Origin: Phlyctochytrium arcticum
Lineage: Eukaryota; Chytridiomycota; Chytridiomycetes; Chytridiales; Chytridiaceae
Assembly: GCA_025602905.1 (NCBI GenBank)
Contig: JAHLKI010000005.1
Coordinates: forward strand, 62,001 to 126,000
DNA: 64,000 bases
Reading direction: 5' to 3'
How positions within the stretch are numbered: the first letter of the stretch is position 1; each line of letters starts with the position of its first letter. The notes under the pieces are model-generated. The model was not told where the DNA came from. It saw only the letters and a list, made by a program, of their open reading frames with translations, and ran no database searches. The position numbers were made by a program, and so were the translations under genes. Positions 9,255 through 19,174 of this stretch are shown one piece after another.

Positions 9255-9980
9255 TTAGCCTCTGTTCATTTTGATAGCTTCCAACATCTGGTCCATGGTG
9301 GCCTTCGTACTTGGTTGTTTATGAAACTCAGGTTTCAAGCCGTAATCAAAAGCCTTTTCCGGTGTCCACCTTCCTTGATAAGGAAGACATCCGACGCTGC
9401 CTGCCCAAACAGGGTCGTACTGTCGGCAAATAGAGAGAAAGCGATCGAATCTCTCAATTTTACCGGACCATTCCTTTACCGTTTCCCCATCTTCCTGCTT
9501 GAGCCAAGGCAGTCCCTCTAGGACATACCGACTCGAAATTACTTCTATGGTATCCGCTAGATTTGAGAAGCTTTGTAGTTCGACCATTTCAAGCCTCATG
9601 ATATCAGCAACAAAGTCGAGAGCACTTCCACGTAGTAAAGAAACCAGCAGATCAGGTTGACTAGCATTGTCAGGATAGCAGGTGGGGTGCAGACGGATAA
9701 AATATCGGATTTGGAATAGGAAGCCATGCGTACGATCAAGGGTATCCAACTTGTCCGGAAATAGAAGAGGTTGCTTGGTGGTGGCACCAGTTAGGTGGAG
9801 ATCCTTGGTCAATTTGTTTGCTACGATGGCTTGTAGATCAGCTGTCATTTTGCGCAACTCAAAATTCTCCTTTTGGACCTTCTCCACCATTGCTACGAGA
9901 TCGTTATTTTGTAGTCGGAGTTTGTTGAGTCCATCATGCAGTTGCTCGTAGGGATCTTGTTCCGGATTATCGGTCACCAT
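9255..9980 (-). CDS. Gag-capsid-like coiled-coil protein, array copy 1
   Basis: Intact 241-aa protein of the tandem array. It starts MVTDNPEQDPYEQLHDGLNK and continues into a short coiled coil (about 20-60). A globular part follows: LDRTHGFLFQIRYFIRLHP..YPDNASQPDLLVSLLRGSALDFV, then WLKQEDGETVKEWSGKIERF and AFDYGLKPEF. The order of motifs (FLxQxxxFIxxxP, LLxGxALDFV, xxFxYGLKPEF) matches the layout of Ty3/gypsy Gag capsid domains; the Gag in this window ends the same segment with [11 protein letters not shown]. There is no zinc knuckle, protease or RT. Origin from Gag is an inference from motif order. Copy 1 has the shortest coiled coil and an insertion (WAGSVGCLPYQGRW) before the last motif. 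Confidence 0.7.
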   Translation of the reverse strand: MVTDNPEQDPYEQLHDGLNKLRLQNNDLVAMVEKVQKENFELRKMTADLQAIVANKLTKDLHLTGATTKQPLLFPDKLDTLDRTHGFLFQIRYFIRLHPTCYPDNASQPDLLVSLLRGSALDFVADIMRLEMVELQSFSNLADTIEVISSRYVLEGLPWLKQEDGETVKEWSGKIERFDRFLSICRQYDPVWAGSVGCLPYQGRWTPEKAFDYGLKPEFHKQPSTKATMDQMLEAIKMNRG

Positions 9981-10039
9981 CTTGGAGCAGGCGTTCGGCT
10001 GTCGAGCGAATCTCGGGTCAAGAAGTTGGGAACGGCACG

Positions 10040-10140
10040 AAGACCAAGAAGAAAAAAGACACTCTCATAAGCCGCGAGACACTCAACTTTTTTGGCGTAA
10101 ATGAAGAACAGCTGGGAAGTTTTCGTACTGCGCAGAATCA
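10040..10140 (-). promoter_or_regulatory. Conserved upstream block of array copy 1
   Basis: The block carries, in + strand order, AAGAAAAAAGACACTC, TTTTTTGGCGTAAATGA, CTGGGAA and TACTGCGCAG (ACTGCGCAG at 10127-10135). The same order and spacing occur upstream of all six array copies. Copy 1 has lost the trailing CGTCGCGGCTTGACTTGC. Probably promoter or 5' leader. Confidence 0.6.
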
Positions 10141-10766
10141 ATTTCTGAGTTGTACAACTTTCTTCTTTTCGAATGTCATATCAAAACATAAAACTCTGCG
10201 TGTAAATTTTTGACTATCGTGACCGATTCCTGTGGTCGATGAGGGCTGCGCAATGATAAAACAAACAAAATGCGCATCACTAACGTTGACATTATCCTGA
10301 TATTGATAAAGAGGCCGAGGAACTGATCAGTAATTCATCAGATGCATTCAATTCAGTTTTCCTAGAGGTGGATATGGTTATATCATAAGGCACGTTCAAT
10401 GCTTGATTGCGTTACCCTTGTTATCAACCGTGCTGTTCAATAGGATGACGAACAATTTGGTCAGATGAACAGATCCATGTTAATGAATACCAGTACCGGT
10501 AGGTATCCTACGAGTACTTTTGATGAACCGCGTACTGTAGCTTACTGGTACATCAAGTCGATGTCGAACAGCATACCGGTAAACTCATTTGCATTCATCC
10601 CACGTACAAATCTTGTCTATAAATGTTTAAATATGTATATGCTTTACAGTATTAAGTAAGTACATGTGTCATGAAAGTATAATTTGGACTGAACAAAGCA
10701 CCATCCAAAGGGAATGATTTGGCGCGATACATCAACTCAAGAATTGATTCAGAATATCACATTTCA
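10141..10766. repeat. Inter-copy spacer of the Gag-like array (copies 1 and 2)
   Basis: It contains no gene. Spacers share diverged landmarks: an upstream part with ATTATCCTGATATTGATAAAG and ACTGATCAGTAAT, and a downstream part with ACAAATCTTGTCTATA and GTATATGCTTTACAG. This shows that whole units, not just the coding parts, were duplicated in tandem. Confidence 0.6.
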
Positions 10767-11642
10767 TCAAAGGTAATTTCTGAGATCGTTTAAATTATGG
10801 TCCAGTGACCCCCTCATCATTGTAAATTTTTGAAATTCAGGTTTCAAGCCGTGATAAAAGGCTCCAGCCACCGAGAGGTTTTTGCTCCAGCTGGAGTTCG
10901 AAGGTCGTTTCTCGCAAACCCCGCAAAATGTGAGAAAAGGCTCGAGCAGCTTAATTGTAGCCAAGAATTCCCCTGGGGATTCGTTTTCTTTTTGGTTGAT
11001 CCAAGAAAGCTTCTTTCCTTTACCAGCAATCACTTCGATGATTTCCGTCACAAATGAAAAACATTCTGGTACCACCATTTTTAACACCAAGAGCGTCCTT
11101 TTGGCCTCCAAGAGGTTCACAACAATGGTGAGAGGTAGTCCACTTAGTAGTGACAGCAGCAAGCCAATTTGACTGGCGTCGTCAGGATAGCGGGTAGGGT
11201 GCAGGCGGATGAATCTTCGGACTTCGGACAAAAATCCAACGGTATGCTCAAAATTGTCCAACTTGGTCGGGTAAATAACGAACTGCTGCCCCTCTTTCAT
11301 GATAGTATGAATGGACTGGAGGTCGTTCGTCAACGTGGCTACCGTCGCTTGCAGTTGGGTATTTTTGGTGAGGAAGTCTTTAGTCAATGTGACTAGCGTA
11401 GCTTGCAATTCGGTATTTTTGGTGAGCAAATCGACATTTTGCGCCTCTAGTTTCTCCATCCTTGCCTCGAGATTGCTATTATGTCCCTCTGTGCATTTGG
11501 CGGCTAGCATGGCTTGCAGTTCGACATTTTTCGTGACCAAATCAACATTCTTCTCCTGAATTTCGTCGTTCTGCAATCGGAGTTTGTTGAGTCCGTCATG
11601 CAGTTGGTGGAAGGGATCTTGTTCGCAATTTTCGGTCACCAT
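10767..11642 (-). CDS. Gag-capsid-like coiled-coil protein, array copy 2
   Basis: Intact, 291 aa, starting at MVTENCEQDPFHQLHDGLNK. The frame is open upstream to 11786 but only from a GTG, and the ATG at 11642 aligns with the start of the other copies. The coiled-coil part is expanded: modules of the type KNVDLVTKNVELQAM and AQNVDLLTKNTELQAT occur several times (about residues 25-125). The Gag-like part follows: EHTVGFLSEVRRFIRLHP, SQIGLLLSLLSG, WINQKENESPGEF, AFYHGLKPEFQKF. Its LLSGLPLTIVV segment departs from the LNFV form of the sisters. No pol genes or zinc knuckle. Confidence 0.7.
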   Translation of the reverse strand: MVTENCEQDPFHQLHDGLNKLRLQNDEIQEKNVDLVTKNVELQAMLAAKCTEGHNSNLEARMEKLEAQNVDLLTKNTELQATLVTLTKDFLTKNTQLQATVATLTNDLQSIHTIMKEGQQFVIYPTKLDNFEHTVGFLSEVRRFIRLHPTRYPDDASQIGLLLSLLSGLPLTIVVNLLEAKRTLLVLKMVVPECFSFVTEIIEVIAGKGKKLSWINQKENESPGEFLATIKLLEPFLTFCGVCEKRPSNSSWSKNLSVAGAFYHGLKPEFQKFTMMRGSLDHNLNDLRNYL

Positions 11643-11754
11643 CTTGTGGTCATTCGACTCAGGCTGTCGAGCGAGTAGATCTGGTTCGCGGTTATCTGTC
11701 ACGATCTTGCGGTCGGTCGGCCGTCGAGCGAATTTCCCGAGTCCCGACACGAAG

Positions 11755-11870
11755 AAAAAAAGACACTCAGACAGGCGGTAAGACACTCAGAATTCCCTTT
11801 TTCGGCCTAAATGAGGCAAGACTGGGAACTTCTCGTACTGCGCAGAATTGTCGCGGCTTGACTTGCAGGC
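11755..11870 (-). promoter_or_regulatory. Conserved upstream block of array copy 2
   Basis: Same order of elements as at copy 1: AAAAAAAGACACTCAG, AATTCCCTTTTTCGGC, TAAATGAGG, CTGGGAA, TACTGCGCAG (ACTGCGCAG at 11837-11845), then TCGCGGCTTGACTTGC. It is better conserved than much of the coding sequence. Confidence 0.65.
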
Positions 11871-11879
11871 TTGTACCAC

Positions 11880-12675
11880 GATTCGAGTACATTCAACTCT
11901 GTATATGACATTTAGACCATCGTAATCCTAATGCGCATCACTGGCTTGATATCGACATTATCTCGATATTGATGAAGACGCCGAGGAACTGATCGGTAAT
12001 ACAACAGCGGGCTTCACTTCAGTTTTGTCTCGAGGTGAATATGCTTCTATTATAAGTCAGGTTCTATGCTTGAGTTTATAACCCTTGTAACTGACAAAAC
12101 TTTGCAATATCATCAAAAGAGTATACCTTAATCGCAAAACACGCTCTGTCAGTCCATGTGACATGTCCTTTTTTCATAGTCTTTCCGTTTCTTGCTCTCT
12201 CTTTCAAACGCTGTTCGTCCATTCCCTACCTTTCAAACGTAGTTCTGGTTTTTTTTTGCCATTACACTTGCTTCCTGTCTTTCCAACGAGCCTCTTGCTA
12301 GATTTTTGCAGTCTGTCTGTCCAGTTAATACTTCATTTAGTCAGTTGAGAGAGAAGATCTATTCACAGATGGCAATGAGATCACCTCCCCTGGATGAAGC
12401 GCACGCGGATACATCGGGTGTTAACGATAATCATACTTTTGCGGAGCGTACCCCCGCATCTACATCTAACCCAGGTACGAGTCTTATCTATAGATAGTAT
12501 GAATGTGTATATGATGTACAGTATCAGATAAAACGCAGGTATTTGACTCTAAGTATTTTTTTGACTTGATAAGGCACAACTCCGATGAAAAGATTTTCCC
12601 CCATACATCTATGCATCTATCGTATAGTTGCAGATTTGAATATTCCTTCAGAAAATTGCATCCGTTACATTGGGT
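11880..12675. repeat. Inter-copy spacer of the Gag-like array (copies 2 and 3)
   Basis: No supported gene. A 43-codon frame at 12366-12497 (starting MAMRSPPLDEAHADTSG) has diverged counterparts in the spacers near 21080 and 23230. Those counterparts are not open, so I treat it as shared non-coding sequence. The 3' landmark TCTTATCTATAGATAG at about 12480 marks the intact form of the site into which the Ty3 element inserted in the neighbouring unit. Confidence 0.55.
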
Positions 12676-13416
12676 CTAACATTTCTCTTCAGTCATACTT
12701 ACGATTGCCTGAACATTCCGCCACACTTCGTCCTCCAACTTTGCCCACTTGCGATATTCAGGTTTCAGGCCATGATAAAAGGCCCCATTCGGCAGCCACT
12801 TTTTGGTATCATCCAAACCAAGGCGATGTCGCTGGCGTGCGGGCTCGTGCCGACAGCAAACTTTGAGAAAGGGCTCGAGACGTTTAATTTTTGTGGCCCA
12901 CTCGTCGATTGATTCATTTTCTTGCTTGATCCAAGACAGTCCCCTCTCGGCCTCCCTATCCGAAATCAATTCTATGGTTTCCCCTAGATTTGAGAAATTT
13001 TGCAATTCGACCATTTCGAGCTCCAAAAGCTTGGCAACAAAGTTGAGAACTTTTCCGCAGAGTAGAGAAACCAGGAGATCAATTTGACTAGCGTCATCAG
13101 GATACCGGGTCGGGTGCATGCGAAAATATCTTCGGATTTGGAACAAGAAACCGGTGGTACAATCAAACTCTTTCAACATGGCCGGGAGTATAAGATCATG
13201 CTCCCTATGTTTGGGAGCAATACTAGTTGATTGGAGATCTTCTATAAGTTTGGCGGCTAGCATGGCCTCCAGTTCGATAGTCTTTGTGCGTAAAACAATG
13301 TTCTCTGCCTGAATTTTCTCCATCCTTGCTTCGAGATCGTCATTTTGTAATCGGAGTTTCTTGAGACCGTCATGCAGTAGATCGTAGGGGTTTTGTTCCG
13401 GATTATCGGTCACCAT
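12676..13416 (-). CDS. Gag-capsid-like coiled-coil protein, array copy 3
   Basis: Intact 246-aa protein starting MVTDNPEQNPYDLLHDGLKK. One coiled-coil module (about 20-60) precedes the Gag-like part: CTTGFLFQIRRYFRMHPTRYPDD, IDLLVSLLCGKVLNFV, LSWIKQENESIDEWATKIKRLEPFL, AFYHGLKPEYRKW. The tract between residues 95 and 150 is close to copies 4 to 6. The coding end is at 12676. The same caveat applies: descent from a retrotransposon Gag is inferred from motif order, not from a search. Confidence 0.7.
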   Translation of the reverse strand: MVTDNPEQNPYDLLHDGLKKLRLQNDDLEARMEKIQAENIVLRTKTIELEAMLAAKLIEDLQSTSIAPKHREHDLILPAMLKEFDCTTGFLFQIRRYFRMHPTRYPDDASQIDLLVSLLCGKVLNFVAKLLELEMVELQNFSNLGETIELISDREAERGLSWIKQENESIDEWATKIKRLEPFLKVCCRHEPARQRHRLGLDDTKKWLPNGAFYHGLKPEYRKWAKLEDEVWRNVQAIVSMTEEKC

Positions 13417-13479
13417 CTTGTGCTCGTTCGGCTGTCGAGTAACGAGGGCAAAGAAGTTTGGAACGGTTCACCCGCAATA

Positions 13480-13600
13480 AGGACCCAGAAGAAAAAAGAC
13501 ACTCAGATAAGCAGCGAGACACTCAAAATTCCCTTTTTGGCCTAAATGAAGAACAGCTGGGAATTTCTCGCACTGCGCAGAATCGTCGCGGCTTGACTTG
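13480..13600 (-). promoter_or_regulatory. Conserved upstream block of array copy 3
   Basis: AAGAAAAAAGACACTCAG, AATTCCCTTTTTGGCC, TAAATGAAGAA, CTGGGAA, CACTGCGCAG (ACTGCGCAG at 13572-13580), TCGTCGCGGCTTGACTTGC, then TTTTCTTCTTGTCGA. Same layout as copies 2, 4 and 5. Confidence 0.65.
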
Positions 13601-14044
13601 CACAATTTTCTTCTTGTCGAATGTTGAGTAAATAGCATGACATACAAGTCTACATATGACTTTTAGATTGACCATCAAAACTGATTTTCGTGGTCCATGA
13701 TCTGGTCGATGAAACAGGTTATGAAGCACGTATAAAATAGGTAAGGGAGGGCTGTGCAGCTATAATCCGGTATTTGAATAGTAAACAAACTAAATGCGCA
13801 ACACTTTCTGATTATTGACATTATCATGACAGAGTTCGTTGATGAAGACACCGAGGAGTTGATGGGTAATACAGCGGAGGCCTCCACTTCAGTTTTTTCT
13901 CGAAGTATTCATGTATTTTATCGGATTTGTATTCCCTGTTATGAATAAGATTGTTTAATATCGCAATACCACATTTCATGTTGTACAACAATCGGCCTTT
14001 TGCGGAACAGCGCATTCCCGTATCCTTTTTGGGTACAAATCTTG
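13601..14044. repeat. Spacer upstream of array copy 3, left flank of the Ty3 element
   Basis: Spacer sequence shared with the other units, ending in ACAAATCTTGTCTAT at the insertion site. No gene seen. Confidence 0.5.
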
Positions 14045-14049
14045 TCTAT

Positions 14050-14288
14050 TATAACAGGATTAGCAGGGACGATGTTCCATTGGTGAGGTATAACTTTGTT
14101 CAGTGTAAAGTACAGTTGACTAGTACTATTCTGTGGGGGTTGTCGGTTAAGCTACGGGGGAGGGGAAAACTACCGTAGGCTATATACTTGTAAAATGAAG
14201 GAAAGAAAAGACACGGCAGACACTGCGCAGCACGCGTCGCGCGACGCGTCTTGAAACTAACAAGGGGATGCGCAGTCAGCTTGTTACA
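14050..14288 (-). repeat. 3' LTR of the Ty3/gypsy element
   Basis: It begins with TGTAACA (in element orientation) and ends with TGTTATA, so the usual terminal CA has become TA in both LTRs. It contains an 18-bp perfect palindrome ACGCGTCGCGCGACGCGT (14232-14249) preceded by ACTGCGCAG (14222-14230). Confidence 0.95.
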
Positions 14289-14302
14289 CTCCCCTACTTA
14301 GG
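14289..14302 (-). other. Polypurine tract next to the 3' LTR
   Basis: On the element strand the sequence AAGTAGGGGAG abuts the LTR start TGTAACA. It is the expected primer site for plus-strand synthesis. Confidence 0.7.
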
Positions 14303-14310
14303 AGCGAGCG

Positions 14311-17300
14311 TCAGCGTATGTTGTTCTTGGTCTTGTAGTCGCGAAGGATCTGAATGGCTGCAGGTCCTTTGAAGTTCTGTGTTGGCTCGTACGTGTTCTC
14401 TTCGGATGGGTACCCTTTCCATTTGACTAGGTACTTGAGTTGGTTTCTGAACTTGCGATGGGCTTCGATGCGTTCAACTTCATAGTAAGCTTCGTCGTTG
14501 AAAAGTTGTGGTTCTGGTCGGGGGTCAACACGTCGATCGGGGAAGTTCTCCTGGGGGTCGATGTAGGGCTTCAGTTTACTGACGTGAAAGGTCGAATGCG
14601 CGCGGATGGTACTTGGGAGATCGAGGGTGTAGTTGTCTTTGTCGTCCTTGGCAGTGATCTTGAATGGGCCGAGCCAAAGGGGTTGCAATTTGGCTACGGG
14701 TCTATCACTGGTTGTTTCTTGGACGAGGCCTTGACTAGACAACATGACGCGGGTACCAATGTCGAGGGTAGAAGGGTTGCGATGCAGTTTGTTGTATTGC
14801 ACGGCTTGTCTTTGTTGGGCTGCGGCGATCTGGTCCTGGGCAACCTTGATGGTGGCGTTGATGTGGTTGAGGTAATCGGCAGCGTCAGGGTTGGCGGGTT
14901 GAAAGGAGCTTGGTGGTGTCTTTGGGGTACGCGGGTGTTGTCCTGTGTCGAGGTAGAATGGGGTCATACCAGTCGTGGCGGAGACTGCGTCGTTGTGAGC
15001 GAACTCGGCGAAATGCAGCAAGTCTTCCCAGTTGGCCATATGGTGGTCGACAAATGCGCGTAAATAGGTCTTGAGTTCTTTGATCGTGATTTCCGCGAGA
15101 CCGTTTGTCTGTTGGTGTCGAGCTGTGGACATGTGTGCTGCGCAATCCAGCATCTTGAGTAATTCGGACCAAAATTTGCTGATGAACTTGGAATCGCGGT
15201 CTGAAACGATGATCTGTGGCAATCCGTGGAGCTTGAAAATGTTGGCCATAAACAATTCCGCGGTATCTTTGGCAGTTGCTGTCTTCCGTGTTGGTAGGAA
15301 ATGGGCACGCTTGGACAAGCGATCCACCACCAATAAAATTGCGTTGCGTCCGGAAGAAGTCGTGGGGAGGTCTGGGATGAAGTCCATCGAGATCTGACTC
15401 CATCTGGTCGTTGGGGTTGGCAAAGGGTGTAAAAGTCCAATGGGTAGGTGTGTCGATGATTTGTTGCGTTGGCAGGCGTCACAAGACTTGATGTACTGTC
15501 GGATGTGCTTATACATCTTGGGCCAATAGTAGAATCTTGCTAGCGCTTCGAATGTTCTGTGTATACCAAAGTGTCCAGCGATGTGTGTGTCATGGTGGGT
15601 CTGGAGCAAGTTGGTTCGTTGTGAGTGTGGTACGTATATCCGATCATGGAAAAATACGAGTCCGTCATTGTGTTTGAGGTGGGCAAGTCGGGGACGTTCG
15701 TCTTTCGCAACTTGGTCAATGGGTTTCTTCAAAAGTTTGATCAAATTTTGAAGTTCAGTGTCTTTCAATGTCCCTTGGGTCAATGTGTTGAGGGGGGTTT
15801 CCGTGGTGAAGATTGTTGTGTTAATGTCGTAATTGTTGAGTGGGGTTCGACATTTGGTACATTTGGGCGCAAGATCTGCTCTCCTAGAGAGTACATCTGC
15901 AACGGTGTTCAGTTTGCCTGGTCCATATCCGATGCGGAAATCATATGATTGAAACTCCATGACCCATCTAACTTGGCGTCGTGTCAGATGGTGTTGGTCT
16001 TGCAACCATTTCAAAGATTCGTGGTCGGATACTACGTTGAATTCCCTTCCTTCCAGATAATGTCTCCAGACTCTGAGAGCATCGTGAATGGCGAGGAGTT
16101 CTTGTTCGCGAGTATCGTAGCCTAGTTCCGCAGAGGTCATTTTGCGTGAGTGATATGCAACGGGTCGAATGGATTTGCCGTCATCCTGGCCGAGCCATGC
16201 GCCGATAGCAAAGCCAGAGGCATCGGGGTAGACAACAGTGGGTAGTTGAGGGTCAAATGTGCGTAGGACGGGTGCGGATGTGGCTAAGTCCTTCAGGGCA
16301 ATAAAGGTCTTTTCGCATTCCGGTGTCCAGATCCAAGGTTGTTCCTTTCGAAGGAGGTCAGTGAGAGGGGTAGCGAGTGAAGCCAGATTCTTGAGGGAGG
16401 CATGGAAGTAATTGACAAGTCCCATAAAGGATCTAACATCAGCAACGCTCTCGGGTCGGGGCCAGTCCTTGACTGCTTGCACTTTCTTTGGGTCCAGCTT
16501 GATTCCTTCGGCTGAGACCACATAACCCAAGAAATCAACTTCATCCTTGAAGAAGTCGCATTTCTTTTGGTTAGCGTACAATTTGTGATCTCGCAGTGCT
16601 TGGAGGACTTGTCCAATGTGGTGGAGGTGCTCATCCTCCGATGTCGAGTAGATCAAAATGTCGTCGAGGTAAACAATGCAGAATATGTCCAGGAAGGGTC
16701 ATAGAACATCATTCATAAGTTTCATGAAGGTTGCTGGGGCATTCGTCAATCCAAAAGGCATAACAAGGAACTCGTAATGGCCATAACGCGTCCTGAATGC
16801 GGTCTTTGGGATATCTTGGGTTGCAACGCGTATCTGCCAGTAGCCAGCCTTCAGGTCAATCTTGCTGAATACCTTTGCGCCATTCAAGCGGTCCATAAGC
16901 TCATCCATTCGTGGCAATGGATAGCGGTTCTTGATGGTCAGTTTGTTCAAGGCCCGGTAATCTACGCACATGCGTAAATCTTTGCTGTCCTTTTTGGTGG
17001 TGAAAAGGATGGGGGCGCCATACGGGCTACTGGATGGGCGAATATATCCAGCGTCGAGTAATGCAGCGAGTTGGCGTCGTAGTTCCTCTAACTCAAGTGG
17101 TGACAAGTGGTACGTTGGTCTCCAGGGGGTCTTTGTTTCGTCTGAGAGTGGGATGGTGTGATCAACAGATCGTTCAGGTGGTAGTCCAGGAGGTAATTCA
17201 TCGGTGAAAACATCGTTGAATGCCTGGAGTAAAGCATCCAACTTAGCATATAGGGTCTGATGGCGTGCGTTCTGATCGGTCTTGAGAAAAACGGCATACA

Positions 17301-17949
17301 ATTGACTCTTCTTCTTATTCACGAGTCGCTTGATTGCCTTTGCTGAGATCAAGTTGAGTGTCGCTGGTGTCTGTGGGGTTTTCTCCGGTCGTTGCGCGTG
17401 CCATCGCACCAATTTGCCTTGGTTGTTGCTAAACTTCAGTGTGCCATTGTTGTAATCTATCTTAGGGTCCCGCCATTTGAACCAAGGAATTCCCAAGATG
17501 ATGTCGTATCGGATGTCGGCGACGATAAAATCGCCTTGTTCGGTATGCGTTCCCACAGCATAGTGAACGTTCTTCACATAGCCGTCGCACAGTTTGCTTG
17601 AACCATCTGCCATCGAGAAAACTGCGTCGGGTAGAGGCTTCACTTCCAAGTTGAGTTCTCTAACCAAGTGGCGGCTAATATACATTTGATTTCCTCCGTT
17701 GTCGGCCAAAATGTTAATTGGGCGTGTCCGTTGTGCCTTCAAAGTGCCTTTGAACAATAACAGCTCGTGGTCGGGGACGGCTGTCGTGTTGAATTTTGTC
17801 AGGCAGTATGGAACCACGTCAATCAACGGTGGACGGGAGGGAATCTCGGGGGTGTCGGGGGTTTCGTCAGGAGTCGGTGAAGTCAGGGTGTTGTTTGTAT
17901 CAGTAAGTGTTACCAGTGTGTGATCGTCGGGGGGCTGGATGTCGTCCAT
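14311..17949 (-). pseudogene. pol: Ty3/gypsy pol: protease, RT, RNase H, integrase, chromodomain, with one internal stop
   Basis: A single frame of about 1212 codons, interrupted only by a TGA at 16699-16701 between the RT motifs [12 protein letters not shown] and YLDD. The stop is one C-to-T change away from an Arg codon, at a CpG. Order: aspartic protease ([12 protein letters not shown]; the usual D-S/T-G is D-N-G here), RT ([47 protein letters not shown]), RNase H (YPDASGFAIGAWL), integrase HHCC (HDTHIAGHFGIHRT, CDACQRNKS) and catalytic core (MDFIPDLP, DRDSKFISKFW, a Glu in GLAEITIKEL), and a C-terminal chromodomain (YEVERIEAHRK..YLVKWKGYPSEENTYEP). Pol starts 20 nt after the gag stop, in the -1 frame, and is open across the gag end, so frameshifting or reinitiation is possible. 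Confidence 0.93.
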
Positions 17950-17969
17950 AAGGCATTGCCTACTTGCAC

Positions 17970-18992
17970 TTATGTCGACTTGGAGTTTCCCTGCATCTTG
18001 TTATTCAGAGGGCATTGGGTAAAAGTGTGTCCGGTCTGTCTGCATCGGAAACAAGCGCCGCGCTTTTTGAGTCGCTCTCGTTCTTCGTTCGAGAGTTTCT
18101 GAAGTTTCGGTGCTTGACTTCCTGTTACTGCATTAAGATCCATTGGTTGGACGCCGCCGTTGTCGACAGTGGGAGAACTATAGGTCGCGGAGCTGCCTTC
18201 CCTGGTGTTTGAGGCATAGTCCGTCTTGCGTCCTTTCTGGTGATAATTCTCGATTTGGTCAAGCCTCTCGGCTTCGTCGGCGACTTCCTTGTAGCTACTG
18301 ACTCTGTTGTTGAGCTCGAGTTGTTTTTGGATGTGGGGTTTTAATCCGCGGAGAAATTTGTCAAGTTGTTCCGCGTCCGAAAAGTCGTCGATTTCAAGAG
18401 CCAAAGCGTCGAATTTGTTTTTATAGTCTTGAACTGACTTAATCTGTTTCAATGCTGTGATCTCATCACGGGCATTCTTCTTGGTGTTGATTGGCGAAAA
18501 ATCTCTCTTGAGGGCAACTTTCAAATCAAGCCAAGTGGTAATGCGGGTGCCAGAAGTCTCCGGGTTTTGATGACAATGTCTTTGCCACCAGACTTCAGCG
18601 AGACTTTCAAGGTGAACAGTGGCCATGGACAATTTGTCGTATTCCGTCATGTTGGTGGCTTCGAAATACTTGTCCAGGTTGGTGCAAAAGGTTCGAATGG
18701 TTGCTGCGCTACGTTGGCCTTTGTACGATTTGAGACGACCGTGCAGGACTTTGACTAAGTCCGGGGGCGACGAGGTGGGTGCCTTAGGTCTCTCAGGGGG
18801 TGTAGTCGTTTGGTTGCTCAACGCAGACTGCATGCTCTGCATGGCGGCAAACATGCTGTCCATCCTCGCTCCTTGGGTGGCCGTCATTTCTTGCATTTGG
18901 CGGTAGGAGTTTTGAAGGTCAGTATGTTGTTGGGTCAACTCAATGAGTCTCGCCATCGCTTGCTCTGCCGTCAGTTCGGTGGGTGTTGTCAT
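17970..18992 (-). CDS. gag: Ty3/gypsy Gag with CCHC zinc knuckle
   Basis: 340 aa from the ATG at 18992; the frame is open further upstream but only from non-ATG codons. An N-terminal coiled coil ([21 protein letters not shown]) precedes the capsid region ([14 protein letters not shown]..., [28 protein letters not shown]). Near the C-terminus lies one zinc knuckle [14 protein letters not shown] (CX2CX4HX4C). It binds genomic RNA and assembles the particle. Unlike the tandem Gag-like genes around it, it carries the knuckle and is followed by pol. Confidence 0.92.
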   Translation of the reverse strand: MTTPTELTAEQAMARLIELTQQHTDLQNSYRQMQEMTATQGARMDSMFAAMQSMQSALSNQTTTPPERPKAPTSSPPDLVKVLHGRLKSYKGQRSAATIRTFCTNLDKYFEATNMTEYDKLSMATVHLESLAEVWWQRHCHQNPETSGTRITTWLDLKVALKRDFSPINTKKNARDEITALKQIKSVQDYKNKFDALALEIDDFSDAEQLDKFLRGLKPHIQKQLELNNRVSSYKEVADEAERLDQIENYHQKGRKTDYASNTREGSSATYSSPTVDNGGVQPMDLNAVTGSQAPKLQKLSNEERERLKKRGACFRCRQTGHTFTQCPLNNKMQGNSKST

Positions 18993-19024
18993 TCTTGATG
19001 GAAGTCGAACGGTCAATGGGTTGA

Positions 19025-19130
19025 GTGGGTCGGTGGGTCCGGTGGGTCCGGTGGGTTCAGTGGGTTCAGTGGGTTCGGTGGGTTCAGTGGGTTCAGTGGG
19101 TTCAGTGGGTTCAGTGGATTCAGTGGGTCG
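19025..19130. repeat. 9-bp minisatellite in the element leader
   Basis: About eleven units of GTGGGTTCA or GTGGGTCCG between the primer-binding site and gag. On the element strand, in the gag frame, it would read Pro-Thr-Glu repeats, but no ATG lies upstream, so it is probably untranslated leader. Confidence 0.85.
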
Positions 19131-19156
19131 GTGTTGGTACTATTAGGCAAGGAATC

Positions 19157-19174
19157 GAATGGGTGGTGCTACCA
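19157..19174 (-). other. Primer-binding site
   Basis: Directly inside the 5' LTR the element strand reads TGGTAGCACC..., complementary to a tRNA 3' end ...GGTGCTACCA. The identity of the primer tRNA is not established; an initiator-Met-like end is one possibility. Confidence 0.6.

Noticed and set aside
10767..11786. Longer form of array copy 2 starting at 11786
   Set aside because: It would start at GTG and run through the conserved upstream block; the ATG at 11642 aligns with all other copies.
12366..12497. Possible small + strand gene in the array spacer
   Set aside because: Counterparts in the other spacers contain stops, so the open frame is not conserved.
14440..15063. 207-codon + strand frame
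   Set aside because: Antisense to the integrase and chromodomain part of pol.
17970..19016. Gag frame starting at 19016
   Set aside because: The codon there is TTG. The first ATG is at 18992, and the upstream in-frame Pro-Thr-Glu repeat has no ATG.
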